From Streptomyces hyaluromycini (GTDB taxonomy: Bacteria > Actinomycetota > Actinomycetes > Streptomycetales > Streptomycetaceae): 64,000 nt of DNA. Positions 7,216 to 17,381 of the stretch are shown here, in pieces. The position numbers and the translations under genes are program-made. The notes beneath the pieces are model-generated. The model saw only the letters and a program-made list of their open reading frames with translations. It searched no databases and was not told the origin of the DNA. Position 1 is the stretch's first letter. Every line of letters starts with the position of its first letter. The DNA is taken from contig NZ_BCFL01000017.1 of the NCBI RefSeq assembly GCF_002217755.1, positions 1 through 64,000 of the forward strand, in the 5' to 3' direction.

Positions 7216-9375
7216 TTGACGCCACAGCGCAACACCGGAGCGGGCGCGGAAGCGGAACTTCCCGAGTACGCCGGGCACTACCGCCTGGAGTCATGCCTCG
7301 GGTCCGGTGGCATGGGCGTGGTGCACCTGGCCCGCAGCACCTCGGGGCTGAAGCTCGCGGTGAAGGTCGTGCATGCGGAGTATGCCAAGGACCGTGAGTT
7401 CAGGGGCCGTTTCCGGCAGGAGGTGGCCGCCGCGCGCAAGGTCAGCGGTGCCTTCACCGCCCCCGTCGTGGACGCCGACCCCGAGGCCGATCGGCCCTGG
7501 ATGGCCACCCTCTTCATCCCCGGCCCGACCCTCTCCGAGCATGTGAAACGGAACGGGCCGATGCCTCCTGCCCAGTTGCGCCGGCTGATGGCCGGACTGG
7601 CGGAGGCGCTGCGCGACATTCACAGGGTCGGCGTGGTGCACCGGGATCTCAAGCCGAGCAATGTGCTGCTCGCCGAGGACGGGCCCAAGGTCATCGACTT
7701 CGGTATTTCCCGGCCGAAAGACAGCGAACTGCGGACCGAGACCGGAAAGTTGATCGGTACGCCGCCGTTCATGGCGCCGGAGCAGTTCCGGCGGCCGCGT
7801 GAAGTGGGGCCTGCCGCCGACATCTTCGCGCTCGGGTCGGTGTTGGTGCACGCGGCGACCGGGCGGGGACCGTTCGACTCCGACAGTCCCTACGTCGTCG
7901 CCTACCAGGTCGTCCATGACGAGCCCGACCTCACCGGTGTTCCGGAGGAGCTCGCTCCGCTGGTGCTGCGCTGCCTCGCCAAGGAGCCCGAGGACCGGCC
8001 CACACCCGACGAACTGACGCGCGGGCTGCGGTCGTTGTCGGCGTCGTACGACACGCAGGCGTTCATACCGGCACAGCGGGCCACGGCCGGTGCCGCAGTC
8101 GGTGAGGACACCGGCGTGGCAACGGAGCCGGAGTCGCCGAAGGACGAGGATCCCCAGGACGAGGATCCGAGGGAGGGGCATCCGCAGCAGGTGCGCCGGC
8201 GACGGCTCCGCAGGCGGGTCGCCTTGGCCACGGGTGCCGTCGTCCTCGCGCTCGGCGCGGTCGCGGCCTTGGTCGAGTGGGCCGGCGGGAGCACCCCGCA
8301 CCCTCGGGTGAGCAGTCCGAGGACGACGTCCGCCGCCTTCTCGGCCTGGCAGGCGAAGCCCGTCGCCAAGGGGGCGACCACGCCTCAATGCGCCGCCGGC
8401 GAGGGGATGTTGTTCTGCACCGAGGCGTCGGTGGCGTTCGCCCTGGACCCGGTGACGGGTGCCGTGCTCTGGCGGCACTCCGTCGCGAACGCCCTCTGGG
8501 ACCGGCCGCCTGTCCTCTCCGGCGGGCTCGTCCAGCTCGTCACGGACGAGGCCCGGTACGTGACGGCGCTCGACCCGGACTCGGGCAGGAGCCGATGGCA
8601 GCGGGAACTGCCCGAGAACAAGGGGATGAAGTACGCGGGCGACATGCTCCTGCTCACGCGCGCGGACGGCACGGTCACCGGGGTGGACAGCGCGACCGGC
8701 ACCACCAGGTGGAGCCGGTCGACAGGGGGTCACGGCACGGCGCGGATCGACTTCTTCCCCGCGGATCCGTCGTCGGCGTTCGTGACCAGTACGTCCGCGG
8801 ACGGAACCAGCACTCAGGTCACCGTCCTGGACCCGGCCACCGGAGACGTGCAGGAGGACACCCGGTTGCAGGGACTGCTGACACCGGTCGGCGCCCAGGA
8901 CGGGACGGTCTTCCTGCTGGCCGCCGATCCGGTGTACGGCGACACCGATGCCGTGGTCCGCTACACGCCGGAGTCGGGGGCCACCCGCCGGGTCAAGCTG
9001 CCCGTGCCTCGTGCGGACGCGCAGGCCGGGGTGCACGACGGCATGGTCTACGTGCTGGCCGCCACCGGCTCGCTGGACGCCGTCGACATGACGGCGGGCA
9101 GGCGCAGGTGGCACACGGAGACCTCGGTGAGCCGGGGCTCGGCCCCCGTCGCCGACGACCGGCACGTGTACTTCTCGGCTGCCGACGGCCGGCTCATGGC
9201 CGTCGACGCGCACAGCGGGGCGGCCGCCGGGCAGACCTCGTCCCGCTTCGGAACGGCCCCGGGCGGAGTCACCACCTCGGTACCCGCGCCCATGCTTCTC
9301 ACCGGCCACCTCTACGCCGCCGCCCCCGACGGCACCGTCTTCGCCGTGGACGCGGGGGATCCCGGCGGCTGGTGA
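7216..9375 (+). CDS. Membrane Ser/Thr protein kinase with extracellular PQQ-like beta-propeller
   Basis: A 719-residue receptor-type kinase. The kinase domain (about residues 20-290) has a Gly loop GSGGMGVVH, catalytic Lys50, HRDLKPSN with Asp144, and the DFG triplet in VIDFGIS. An acidic linker and a single transmembrane helix (about residues 335-356) follow. The outer part (about 360-719) holds repeated blades such as VTALDPDSGRSRWQRELP, typical of PQQ/WD-like propellers that may sense an outside ligand. The TTG at 7216 is chosen because a strong site (GGAGGTGG) lies just before it; longer in-frame options lack conservation. Target proteins are unknown. Confidence 0.92.
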   Translation: MTPQRNTGAGAEAELPEYAGHYRLESCLGSGGMGVVHLARSTSGLKLAVKVVHAEYAKDREFRGRFRQEVAAARKVSGAFTAPVVDADPEADRPWMATLFIPGPTLSEHVKRNGPMPPAQLRRLMAGLAEALRDIHRVGVVHRDLKPSNVLLAEDGPKVIDFGISRPKDSELRTETGKLIGTPPFMAPEQFRRPREVGPAADIFALGSVLVHAATGRGPFDSDSPYVVAYQVVHDEPDLTGVPEELAPLVLRCLAKEPEDRPTPDELTRGLRSLSASYDTQAFIPAQRATAGAAVGEDTGVATEPESPKDEDPQDEDPREGHPQQVRRRRLRRRVALATGAVVLALGAVAALVEWAGGSTPHPRVSSPRTTSAAFSAWQAKPVAKGATTPQCAAGEGMLFCTEASVAFALDPVTGAVLWRHSVANALWDRPPVLSGGLVQLVTDEARYVTALDPDSGRSRWQRELPENKGMKYAGDMLLLTRADGTVTGVDSATGTTRWSRSTGGHGTARIDFFPADPSSAFVTSTSADGTSTQVTVLDPATGDVQEDTRLQGLLTPVGAQDGTVFLLAADPVYGDTDAVVRYTPESGATRRVKLPVPRADAQAGVHDGMVYVLAATGSLDAVDMTAGRRRWHTETSVSRGSAPVADDRHVYFSAADGRLMAVDAHSGAAAGQTSSRFGTAPGGVTTSVPAPMLLTGHLYAAAPDGTVFAVDAGDPGGW

Positions 9376-9400
9376 CGGCGGGCGGCGGATGACAGCCGAC

Positions 9401-9441
9401 GTCGAAGGGGCCGCCCCCGTGCGGGAGGCGGCCCCTTCGAC
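9401..9441. terminator. Bidirectional terminator between the kinase and ilvD
   Basis: GTCGAAGGGGCCGCC at 9401-9415 pairs perfectly over 15 bp with 9427-9441 around an 11-base loop. It sits between two convergent genes, so it can end transcription from both sides. Confidence 0.85.
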
Positions 9442-9453
9442 GACTACGGCGGC

Positions 9454-11307
9454 TCAGCCCAGCTTCGACACGTCGCGCACCGCGCCCTTGTCGGCGCTGG
9501 TGGCCATCGCGGCGTAGGCGCGCAGCGCCGCGGAGACCTTGCGTTCGCGGTTCTTCGGGGCGTACACGCCGTTGAGGGCCTGCTCGCGGCGGGCCAGCTC
9601 GGCCTCGTCGACGAGGAGCTCGATCGTGCGGCCCGGGATGTCGATGCGGATGCGGTCGCCGTCCTCGACGAGGGCGATGGTGCCGCCGGAGGCCGCCTCC
9701 GGGGAGGCGTGGCCGATGGAGAGGCCCGAGGTGCCGCCGGAGAAGCGGCCGTCGGTGATCAGCGCGCAGCTCTTGCCGAGGCCGCGGCCCTTGAGGAAGG
9801 ACGTCGGGTAGAGCATCTCCTGCATGCCGGGGCCGCCCTTGGGACCCTCGTAGCGGATGACGACGACGTCGCCGTCCGTCACCTGCTTGTTGAGGATCTT
9901 CTCCACGGCCTCTTCCTGGGACTCGCAGACGACTGCGGGACCCTCGAAGGTCCAGATGGACTCGTCGACGCCGGCCGTCTTCACCACGCAGCCGTCGACG
10001 GCGAGGTTGCCCTTGAGGACCGCGAGGCCGCCGTCCTTGGAGTACGCGTGCTCGACATCGCGGATGCAGCCCTCGGCCGCGTCCTCGTCCAGCGCCTCCC
10101 AGCGCTCGGACTGCGAGAACGCCTCGGCGGAGCGGACGCAGCCGGGGGCCGCGTGCCACAGCTCGACGGCCTCGGGGGACGGGGAGCCGCCGCGCACGTC
10201 CCAGGTCTTCAGCCAGTCCGCGAGGGAGGGGCTGTGGACGGAGTGGACGTCCTCGTTGAGCAGGCCGCCGCGGTGCAGTTCGCCGAGGAGGGCGGGGATG
10301 CCGCCGGCGCGGTGCACGTCCTCCATGTAGTAGGTGCGGGTCTTCGCGACGTTCGGGGCCACCTTGGCCAGGCAGGGAACCCGGCGCGAGACCTCGTTGA
10401 TCTCCTCCAGGCCGAAGGGGACGCCCGCCTCCTGGGCGGCGGCCAGCAGGTGCAGGATCGTGTTGGTGGAGCCGCCCATCGCGATGTCCAGGGCCATCGC
10501 GTTCTCGAACGCGGCGAAGGTCGCGATGTTGAGCGGCAGGACCGTCTCGTCGTCCTGCTCGTAGTAGCGGCGGGTGAGGTCCATGACGGTGCGGGCCGCG
10601 TCGACGTAGAGCTGCTTGCGGGCCGTGTGGGTGGCCAGGACCGAGCCGTTGCCGGGGAGGGAGAGGCCGATCGCCTCCGTCAGGCAGTTCATCGAGTTGG
10701 CGGTGAACATGCCGGAGCAGGAGCCGCAGGTCGGACAGGCGTTCTCCTCGATCCTGAGGACGTCCTCGTCCGAGACGTTCTCGTTCGCCGCGTCGACCAT
10801 CGCGTCGATCAGGTCGAGGGTGCGGACCGTGCCGTCCACGAGGGTCGCGCGGCCGGCCTCCATGGGGCCGCCGGAGACGAAGACCGTCGGGATGTTCAGG
10901 CGCAGGGCGGCCATGAGCATGCCCGGGGTGATCTTGTCGCAGTTGGAGATGCAGACCAGGGCGTCGGCGCAGTGCGCCTCGACCATGTACTCGACCGAGT
11001 CCGCGATCAGGTCGCGGGAGGGGAGGGAGTACAGCATGCCGCCGTGGCCCATCGCGATGCCGTCGTCCACCGCGATCGTGTTGAACTCGCGCGGGATGCC
11101 GCCCGCCTCCTTGATCGCCTCGGAGACGATCCGGCCGACCGGCTGGAGGTGGGTGTGGCCCGGCACGAACTCCGTGAACGAGTTCGCGACGGCGATGATC
11201 GGCTTGCGGCCGATGTCCGCACCGGGTACACCGGAGGCGCGCATAAGGGCGCGGGCGCCCGCCATGTTGCGGCCGTGGGTGACTGTGCGGGACCTCAGCT
11301 CGGGCAT
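9454..11307 (-). CDS. ilvD: Dihydroxy-acid dehydratase
   Basis: Dehydrates 2,3-dihydroxy-isovalerate and -methylvalerate to the 2-oxo acids, the third step of valine/isoleucine synthesis and a source of 2-ketoisovalerate for pantothenate. The 617-residue protein has Fe-S cysteine signatures [13 protein letters not shown] and [17 protein letters not shown], matching the IlvD/Edd family, and usual length. The ATG at 11307 follows AAGGAGCG. It stands alone; branched-chain partner genes are not in the window. The 110-base leader to the TetR gene shows no obvious attenuator with Val/Ile/Leu codons. Confidence 0.97.
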   Translation of the reverse strand: MPELRSRTVTHGRNMAGARALMRASGVPGADIGRKPIIAVANSFTEFVPGHTHLQPVGRIVSEAIKEAGGIPREFNTIAVDDGIAMGHGGMLYSLPSRDLIADSVEYMVEAHCADALVCISNCDKITPGMLMAALRLNIPTVFVSGGPMEAGRATLVDGTVRTLDLIDAMVDAANENVSDEDVLRIEENACPTCGSCSGMFTANSMNCLTEAIGLSLPGNGSVLATHTARKQLYVDAARTVMDLTRRYYEQDDETVLPLNIATFAAFENAMALDIAMGGSTNTILHLLAAAQEAGVPFGLEEINEVSRRVPCLAKVAPNVAKTRTYYMEDVHRAGGIPALLGELHRGGLLNEDVHSVHSPSLADWLKTWDVRGGSPSPEAVELWHAAPGCVRSAEAFSQSERWEALDEDAAEGCIRDVEHAYSKDGGLAVLKGNLAVDGCVVKTAGVDESIWTFEGPAVVCESQEEAVEKILNKQVTDGDVVVIRYEGPKGGPGMQEMLYPTSFLKGRGLGKSCALITDGRFSGGTSGLSIGHASPEAASGGTIALVEDGDRIRIDIPGRTIELLVDEAELARREQALNGVYAPKNRERKVSAALRAYAAMATSADKGAVRDVSKLG

Positions 11308-11417
11308 CGTCGCTCGCTCCTTCAGACAGATAGGGCTGCTATTGAGCGTACGCCCGATGTTCAGGCCTCGGGACGAGGTGTCCGGAATGCGGGACGAGTG
11401 TCTCGCACAGCCGGGTC

Positions 11418-12041
11418 TCACGGCCCGGTCAGATGCCCCTGCACCACCGGCGCGATCCGCACCACGATCTGCTCCAGGTCCGCCGACGCCAGCGGCTCCA
11501 CCTTGATCACGTAGCGGAGCATCGCGCAGCCCACCAGCTGTGCCGCCGCCAGTTCGGCGCGCAGTTCCGCGTCCGGGAGTTCCAGCTGCTCCGCGAGACG
11601 GCGCAGCAGCTGGGAGGCGATCAGGCGGCGGAAGACGGCGGCGGCCGTGTCGTTGGTGACGGCGGAGCGGACGATCGCGAGGAGGGGCGTACGGGTGGTG
11701 GGGTTCTCCCAGATGCCGAAGATGAACCGGGTCAGACGCTCGCCGACGCCGTCCAGCGGGCCGTCGGCGATGGCGACGGGCGCGTTGAGCGCGGGGGCGA
11801 AGGCGACCGAGATGGCGGCCTCGAAGATCTGTTCCTTGGTGCCGAAGTAGTGGTGGACCAGGGCGGAGTCGACCCCGGCGGCCTTGGCGATGGCGCGTAC
11901 GGACGTCTTCTCGTAGCCGTGTTCGGAGAACTCCCCGCGGGCGGTGACGAGGATACGGTCCCGGGTGTCGGCCGACTCGGTACGCGGCGGGCGGCCGCGG
12001 CGGCGGGCGCCGGGGTCGCTTCCAGCGGGGACGTCCGTCAT
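11418..12041 (-). CDS. TetR family transcriptional regulator
   Basis: A 207-residue DNA-binding repressor. The N-terminal helix-turn-helix region reads [20 protein letters not shown], then [21 protein letters not shown], the classic TetR pattern. The C-terminal domain resembles the TetR_C type found in many streptomycete regulators. Its ATG overlaps the stop of the upstream sugar-isomerase-like gene by four bases (ATGA), so both are made from one message. It may control that operon or the downstream ilvD region; no clear operator palindrome was identified. Confidence 0.9.
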   Translation of the reverse strand: MTDVPAGSDPGARRRGRPPRTESADTRDRILVTARGEFSEHGYEKTSVRAIAKAAGVDSALVHHYFGTKEQIFEAAISVAFAPALNAPVAIADGPLDGVGERLTRFIFGIWENPTTRTPLLAIVRSAVTNDTAAAVFRRLIASQLLRRLAEQLELPDAELRAELAAAQLVGCAMLRYVIKVEPLASADLEQIVVRIAPVVQGHLTGP

Positions 12042-12868
12042 CGGCGGGGTACCTTCACCGCCGAGGCGAGGTGCAGCCGGGTGAAGGCCAGGGCCTCCGC
12101 GAGGTCGGCCTCGCGCTCCGCGCCGGACATCGCGCGCCGGGTGTTGACCTCGATGACGACATGCCCGTCGAAGCCGGTGACCGCGAGCCGCTCCAGCAGT
12201 TCGGCGCAGGGCTGGGTGCCGCGGCCGGGCACCAGGTGCTCGTCCTTGGCGGAGCCGCGGCCGTCGGCGAGGTGGACATGGCCGAGCCGGCCGCCCATGC
12301 GGTCGAGCATGGCGAGCGCGTCGACGCGGGACGTCGAGGCGTGACTGAGGTCGATCGTGAAGTGCCGGTAGTCGTCCTTGGTGACGTCCCAGTCGGGGGC
12401 GTACGCGAGCATCTCGCGGTCCCGGTAGCGCCACGGATACATGTTCTCCACCGCGAACCGCACGTCCGTCTCGTTCGCCATGCGCCAGATCCCCTCGACG
12501 AAGTCGCGGGCGTACTGGCGCTGCCAGCGGAACGGGGGGTGCACGACGACCGTGCTCGCGCCCAGCTTCTCGGCGGCGGCCCGGGCCCGCTGGAGCTTCA
12601 CCCAGGGGTCGGTGGACCAGACCCGCTGGGTGATCAGCAGACAGGGTGCGTGGACGGCGAGGATCGGGATGCGGTGGTAGTCGCTCAGCCGGCGCAAGGC
12701 CTCGATGTCCTGGCTGACCGGGTCGGTCCACACCATGACCTCGACGCCGTCGTAACCGAGGCGCGCGGCGATCTCGAAGGCCGTCGCCGTCGACTCCGGG
12801 TAGACGGAGGCCGTGGAGAGCGCGACCTTCGCATCCGGGATGCGGACGACGTCCCTTGGGTTTGCCAC
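12038..12868 (-). CDS. Sugar phosphate isomerase/epimerase-like TIM-barrel protein
   Basis: A 276-residue protein of the xylose isomerase-like / AP endonuclease 2 superfamily. It begins with the barrel strand [12 protein letters not shown] and carries metal-ligand type residues in [27 protein letters not shown] and LGHVHLADG, ending with [10 protein letters not shown]. Members isomerise sugars or inositols or cut DNA at abasic sites; the reaction here is not deducible. The GTG at 12868 is the only start that keeps the first strand; its ribosome site is weak. It is cotranscribed with the TetR gene. Confidence 0.85.
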   Translation of the reverse strand: MANPRDVVRIPDAKVALSTASVYPESTATAFEIAARLGYDGVEVMVWTDPVSQDIEALRRLSDYHRIPILAVHAPCLLITQRVWSTDPWVKLQRARAAAEKLGASTVVVHPPFRWQRQYARDFVEGIWRMANETDVRFAVENMYPWRYRDREMLAYAPDWDVTKDDYRHFTIDLSHASTSRVDALAMLDRMGGRLGHVHLADGRGSAKDEHLVPGRGTQPCAELLERLAVTGFDGHVVIEVNTRRAMSGAEREADLAEALAFTRLHLASAVKVPRR

Positions 12869-13004
12869 GAGGGACAGGTTACGGGGTGGGGGTGAGTGGG
12901 CAGGGGGCGCCTACTCGCCGTTGTGACCAGGGTCGCGTCGGGCGGGTGCGGGGAGAGGGGGCCGGGCGCCTACTCGCCGTTGCGGGTGCGGTGCGGTGGC
13001 GGCT

Positions 13005-13119
13005 GCGGCGCCGTCGTGGCTGGTCGCGCAGTTCCTCCCCCAGCCTTCCCCCCAGCGCCCCTTGCGGGGTGCCTCGGAGCCGCATATCGAATACAGCCCC
13101 GCGCTCCTGAGGGGGCGCT
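13005..13119 (-). repeat. Dispersed GC-rich intergenic repeat, copy C
   Basis: Reverse orientation copy with both the core (GGCTGGTCGCGCAGTTCC) and the outer variant (GAGCCGCATATCGAATACAG), ending in GGGGGCGCTTA. It directly abuts the stop codon of the exopolyphosphatase gene, so the repeat forms the end of that transcript. Confidence 0.7.
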
Positions 13120-14051
13120 TACGCGGAACCCATGTGATCAAGGCGCCGCAAGATCACGCCCTCCCTCAAGGCCCAAGGACACACCTCCAGGTTCTCCACC
13201 TCCAGGAGGTCCATCGCCGCCTCCGCCACCAGCGCACCCGCCACCAGCTGGCCCGACCGGCCCTCCGACACCCCCGGGAGTGCGGAGCGCTGGGCCGTGG
13301 TCATGGCCGCCAGTCTCGGGACCCAGGCCTGCAGCGAGCCCCGCTTGAGCTCGCGCTGGACGTAGAGGCCGTCGGCGGAGCGGGCCGCACCGGCGATGCG
13401 GGCCAGCTGCTTGAAGGTCTTGGAGGTGGCGACCACGTGGTCGGGGGCGCCGAAGCGGCTGAACTCGCCGACCGTACGGGCGATCTCGGCGCGTACATGG
13501 CGGCGCAGCGCCCGTATGTCGTCGGAGGAGGGCGGGTCGCCGGGGAGCCAGCCCGCGGTGAGCCGGCCGGCGCCGAGCGGCAGCGAGACGGCCGTGTCGG
13601 GCTCCTCGTCGATGCCGTACGCGATCTCCAGGGAGCCGCCGCCGATGTCCAGGACCAGCAGCTTTCCGGCGGACCAGCCGAACCAGCGGCGGACCGCGAG
13701 GAAGGTCAGCCGGGCCTCCTCGGCGCCGCTGAGGACCTGGAGCTCGACACCGGTCTCGGCCTTCACGCGCGCGAGGACGTCGTCGGCGTTGCTGGCCTCG
13801 CGCACGGCGGAGGTGGCGAACGGCAGCAGGTCCTCGACGCCCTTGTCCTCGGCGGCCTGCAGGGCGTCCTGGACGACATCGACCAGTTTCTCGACCCCGT
13901 CGGGGCCGATCGCCCCGTTGCCGTCGAGGAGTTGGGCAAGGCGCAACTCCGCCTTGTGCGAGTGCGCCGGAAGCGGGCGCGCGCCGGGGTGCGCATCCAC
14001 CACCAGCAGATGCACCGTGTTAGATCCCACGTCGAGGACACCGAGTCTCAT
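13119..14051 (-). CDS. ppx: Exopolyphosphatase / guanosine pentaphosphate phosphohydrolase family
   Basis: A 310-residue member of the ASKHA-fold Ppx/GppA family, which removes terminal phosphate from polyphosphate or converts pppGpp to ppGpp. Key motifs are [16 protein letters not shown] at the N-terminus (phosphate 1 loop), [22 protein letters not shown] and [11 protein letters not shown]. It is shorter than E. coli Ppx (about 510) and lacks the C-terminal HD-like half, like the short actinobacterial forms. The start at 14051 gives MRLGVLDVG directly. It is divergent from the cysteine-rich gene at 14132. Confidence 0.9.
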   Translation of the reverse strand: MRLGVLDVGSNTVHLLVVDAHPGARPLPAHSHKAELRLAQLLDGNGAIGPDGVEKLVDVVQDALQAAEDKGVEDLLPFATSAVREASNADDVLARVKAETGVELQVLSGAEEARLTFLAVRRWFGWSAGKLLVLDIGGGSLEIAYGIDEEPDTAVSLPLGAGRLTAGWLPGDPPSSDDIRALRRHVRAEIARTVGEFSRFGAPDHVVATSKTFKQLARIAGAARSADGLYVQRELKRGSLQAWVPRLAAMTTAQRSALPGVSEGRSGQLVAGALVAEAAMDLLEVENLEVCPWALREGVILRRLDHMGSA

Positions 14052-14131
14052 GTACGGAACTCTACGGAACACCGCAGACCGCGGGCCCTGAGCAGTCCCC
14101 GGAGCCGCCCTCGGCGACTTACCCTGGACGG

Positions 14132-15007
14132 GTGCCTAAGACGAAAAAGACGAAGGACCACAAGGGTGCCAAATCCGCCGATGGTTCTTCGCAGGTGAAG
14201 CCGGCCAAGGCGTCGAATGCGTCAAAGACGTCGACGCTGTCGAAGAAGGCCCTGGCCGCGGACGAGAAGGGCCTCGACTTCGCGCGCGCCTGGGTGGAAT
14301 TCCCTGATCCGGCGGACGACGAGCAGGTGTTCCGCTGCGACCTGACCTGGCTGACCTCCCGCTGGAACTGCATCTTCGGCAGCGGCTGCCAGGGCATCCA
14401 GGCGGGCCGCGCGGACGACGGCTGCTGCACGCTGGGCGCGCACTTCTCCGACGAGGACGACGAGAAGCGGGTCGCCGGTCATGTGGCGCGGCTCACGCCG
14501 GAGGTCTGGCAGCACCACGCCGAGGGCACGCGGAACGGCTGGGTCTCGGAGGACGACGAGGGCTCCCGCCAGACCCGCCCCTTCAACGGCTCGTGCATCT
14601 TCCAGAACCGGCCCGGCTTCGCGGGCGGCGCGGGCTGCTCGCTGCACATCCTGGCGCTGCGGGAGGGCCGCGAGCCGCTGGAGACCAAGCCGGACGTCTG
14701 CTGGCAGCTCCCGATCCGCCGCACGTACGACTGGATCGACCGCCCCGACGACACGCGCGTCCTCCAGATCTCGATCGGCGAGTACGACCGCAGGGGCTGG
14801 GGCCCGGGCGGCCACGACCTGCACTGGTGGTGCACCTCGGCGACCTCGGCCCACGGCGCGGGCGACCCGGTCTACGTCTCCTACCGGCCGGAACTGACCG
14901 AACTGATGGGCAAGGCGGGCTACGACCGCCTGGCGGAGCTGTGCGAGGCGCGGCTCGCCTCCCAGCTCCCGCTGCTGGCCCCGCACCCGGCGGATCCTTC
15001 GAACTGA
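14132..15007 (+). CDS. Conserved cysteine-rich protein, function unknown
   Basis: A 291-residue protein. A Lys/Ser-rich N-terminus (about 45 residues) precedes a globular part with cysteines at 69, 80, 86, 98 and 99 (SGCQGIQ then DGCC) and more at about 153, 166, 190 and 239. The spacing resembles metal- or Fe-S-binding sites of YkgJ/DUF3109-like proteins, but I cannot assign the family firmly. It starts with GTG at 14132. No enzyme motif was recognised. The gene is monocistronic, bounded by the divergent ppx gene and repeat copy D. Confidence 0.8.
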   Translation: MPKTKKTKDHKGAKSADGSSQVKPAKASNASKTSTLSKKALAADEKGLDFARAWVEFPDPADDEQVFRCDLTWLTSRWNCIFGSGCQGIQAGRADDGCCTLGAHFSDEDDEKRVAGHVARLTPEVWQHHAEGTRNGWVSEDDEGSRQTRPFNGSCIFQNRPGFAGGAGCSLHILALREGREPLETKPDVCWQLPIRRTYDWIDRPDDTRVLQISIGEYDRRGWGPGGHDLHWWCTSATSAHGAGDPVYVSYRPELTELMGKAGYDRLAELCEARLASQLPLLAPHPADPSN

Positions 15008-15010
15008 CCT

Positions 15011-15090
15011 GCGCCCCGACTCCCTAGGGGCGCGGGGCCGTATCGATATGCGGCTCCGCCGCGCGGGCGCGACCAGCCACGACGGCACCG
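15011..15090 (+). repeat. Dispersed GC-rich intergenic repeat, copy D
   Basis: Begins GCGCCCCGACTCCCTAGGGG, then GCGGGGCCGTATCGATATGC, then the core GCGCGACCAGCCACGACGG. It lies four bases after the stop codon of the cysteine-rich gene, a terminator-like position. Confidence 0.7.
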
Positions 15091-15162
15091 CACCCGCAAC
15101 GGCGGGCAGCGCGCCCAGCCCGGCACCGCCGAATTCCACCGTCGTGGCCGAGCACCGTCGCG

Positions 15163-15453
15163 GCGGAAAGAGAAGACCGGCAGAGGCAAGGGACCGGCGG
15201 AAGCGAGCGACCGCCAGAGGGAACGGACCGGCGGAAGCAAGAGACCGGCAGAGGCAACGGACCGGCGGAAGCAAGAGACCGCCGGAGGGAACGGACCGGC
15301 GGAAAGAGGGCGGCAGAGGCAACGGATCGGCGGAAGCGAGAGACCGGCAGAGGCAACGGACCGGCGGAAGCAAGAGACCGGCAGAGGGAACGGACCGGCG
15401 GAAAGAGGGCGGCAGAGGGAACGGACCGGTGGAAAGAGGGCGGCCGGTGACGG
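15163..15453 (+). repeat. Degenerate tandem repeat array, about eight units of 34/31 bp
   Basis: Unit starts ACGGACCGGCGGAAGC and ends GAGACCGGCAGAGGCA; a 31-bp variant has AAAGAGGGCGGCAGAGG instead. Units alternate with few substitutions. The array is intergenic between two convergent 3' ends and is purine-rich on the plus strand. Open frames across it on both strands are repeat artefacts, not genes. Confidence 0.8.
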
Positions 15454-15461
15454 TGCTCACC

Positions 15462-17174
15462 TCACGGAGTCGGGGGCGGACTCTCGCTGCCGGGGGTCGT
15501 CGGGGAAGGCGGCCCCGTCGGGCCGGTGGTGTCCGACTCCGTGGGCGTCGGCGTGGGCGAAGCCGACGTCGGTGGATCGCTGACCGGCGGTGACGGCTGC
15601 GTCGGGTCGGATGCCGTCGGTGTCGGTGTCGGCGTCGGCCTCCCCGCAGGGGGCGGTTTCGGGCCCCCGCGCGTCGGCGGAGCCGTCCCGTACCCGTCGA
15701 TCGACACGACCGCCCCCGTCGGCGCCACCGCCACCTGTGCGCTCCAGTACCCGGCCGGCTCCCGCAGATGATCGACGTACACCTTGATCGTGAACGACTC
15801 GCCCGGCCGGAGCGTTCCCGACGGCCGGGAGAAGTAGAGCCAGCCCGCCGGGGTGGACACCGACCACCGCACCGCCGCGTCCCCGGACGCCGCGAGCGTG
15901 ATCAGCGTCGTGTCGCCGTCGTTCGCGGCCGTCACCGCGAGGTGCCCCGCACCGGCCTTCGTCCGGCCGGCCCCGGAGACGCTGACCACCTCCACCGACA
16001 CGTCGGCCTTGCCGTCCTTGCCGATGCGCGGCCCGGGTCTGGGGCTGGCGTTGCCGGCGTTCTCGTATCCCCCTGCCGTGTCGCCGTCGAGCGCATCGGG
16101 GCCGGCGGTCTCACGCGCGGTCGCGGACGGACCGTCGTGGCTATCCCCCGCCGGCGAGCCCCGGTACGCGGCCCACAGGGCCAGCACCGGCGCGGCCACC
16201 ACCGTGGCGACGACGGTCGTCGTGACGGCACGCGCGCGGATCCGGTCGCGGCGGGCCGCGCGGTCCTTGGGGTCCATCGGGAAGCCGCGCCGGTCGAAGC
16301 GCGGGGCGGCGGCGCCACGCGCGCGTGGCTGGTGCGCCATGGCCATGTGCAGGGCCGCGCGGGGCGCCTCCAGGACGGGCAGCTCGGCGGGCGTGGTCAT
16401 CGCGCCGGGCCACCGGCCGGGGGCCGCGCGTTCGGCGGTACGGCGGCAGCGCGGGCAGTCGTCGACGTGCCGGACCAGTTCCCGGCGCAGGGCGCTGCTG
16501 AGGACCAGCTGGCTGTCGCCGGTGAGGTGGGAGACGCTCGGACAGCCGCCGGTCTCGACGACGGCGAGGGCCGCGCGGGTGCGTTCGACCTCGCAGGCGG
16601 CGGAGGCGAGCAGATCCCGGGCGCCGGCCAGGTCCATGCCGAGGACGGCGGCGACCTCGTGGGCGGCGAGGTGGTGGCGTACGGCGAGTTCGAGCGCCTC
16701 GCGCTGCTCGGGGGTGGTGCCGGCGGCCTCGGGCCAGGCGAGCAGGGCGAGTTCGCCGCGCCGCTGCTCCTGGGTGTCGGCGGGGGCGGCGTGGTCGGGG
16801 GAGGCGGGGGCGATGTGCCGGCCGGCCGCGTGGGTGGCCTGACGTTTCTGCTTGGCCTGGGCGAGCCCGCGCAGACAGGCCCAGCGGGCCAGCGCGTACA
16901 GCCAGGCCCTGCGGTCCCCGGCGGCCTCCGGGACCCGCTGGCCGCGCCGCTCGGCGAGGGCGAGGACGTCCCCGAGCGCGGCGGTGGCCGTGTCGTGGTC
17001 GCACAGCACCGAGAGGCAGTAGGTGAACAGCCCGTCCAGGTACGGCTCGTAGCGCGCCGGCGGTCGGTGCGCCAGCGCACGCGCCGCCGTGCGATCACGC
17101 GCCGCGCGCGCCTCCCGGTGCGCCCGGTGTGCGCCGGTCGTTCGGGCCGAGGTCTCCGGACTGATGCTCATCAC
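15462..17174 (-). CDS. Membrane-anchored sigma-70-like protein with zinc-binding anti-sigma motif and BACON-like outer domain
   Basis: A 570-residue fusion. Residues about 40-125 resemble sigma region 2 (YLDGLFTYCLSVLCDHDTAT, AWLYALARWACLRGL). Residues about 155-205 resemble region 4 (EQREALELAVRHHLAAHEVA). A ZAS-type motif His236-x3-Cys240-x2-Cys243 follows, then one transmembrane helix (about 316-336). The outer part holds a BACON-like beta domain (WSVSTPAGWLYFSRPSG) and a Pro/Thr/Ser-rich tail. Such architecture is known in some actinobacterial ECF groups. It could sense the envelope and act at the membrane or after release. Start may be GTG 17174 or ATG 17171; no ribosome site is clear. 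Confidence 0.85.
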   Translation of the reverse strand: MMSISPETSARTTGAHRAHREARAARDRTAARALAHRPPARYEPYLDGLFTYCLSVLCDHDTATAALGDVLALAERRGQRVPEAAGDRRAWLYALARWACLRGLAQAKQKRQATHAAGRHIAPASPDHAAPADTQEQRRGELALLAWPEAAGTTPEQREALELAVRHHLAAHEVAAVLGMDLAGARDLLASAACEVERTRAALAVVETGGCPSVSHLTGDSQLVLSSALRRELVRHVDDCPRCRRTAERAAPGRWPGAMTTPAELPVLEAPRAALHMAMAHQPRARGAAAPRFDRRGFPMDPKDRAARRDRIRARAVTTTVVATVVAAPVLALWAAYRGSPAGDSHDGPSATARETAGPDALDGDTAGGYENAGNASPRPGPRIGKDGKADVSVEVVSVSGAGRTKAGAGHLAVTAANDGDTTLITLAASGDAAVRWSVSTPAGWLYFSRPSGTLRPGESFTIKVYVDHLREPAGYWSAQVAVAPTGAVVSIDGYGTAPPTRGGPKPPPAGRPTPTPTPTASDPTQPSPPVSDPPTSASPTPTPTESDTTGPTGPPSPTTPGSESPPPTP

Positions 17175-17381
17175 CCGTGCGACCGTAGGCGGCGCTGTAC
17201 GGCCCCTTCTGGCGGCTTGAGCACTTTTAATCCGTACGGGTGAAACGATCCCTCAATAGGGGACAGGAACCTGTTCTTCCGCGGCTCGTACCCGTCGCGG
17301 GGTGGCCGGGAGCGGTCCACCCACACCTGTCACGCGGGCCACGGTGGACCCACTGTCAGTGGCGGGGGCTACGGTTTCCGC

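Noticed and set aside
11308..11417. Branched-chain amino acid attenuator ahead of ilvD
   Set aside because: No short frame rich in Val, Ile or Leu codons and no competing stems were seen.
15163..15453. CRISPR-like or coding repeats in the 34-bp array
   Set aside because: Units are contiguous with no spacers; open frames on both strands arise from the repeat itself and lack start signals.
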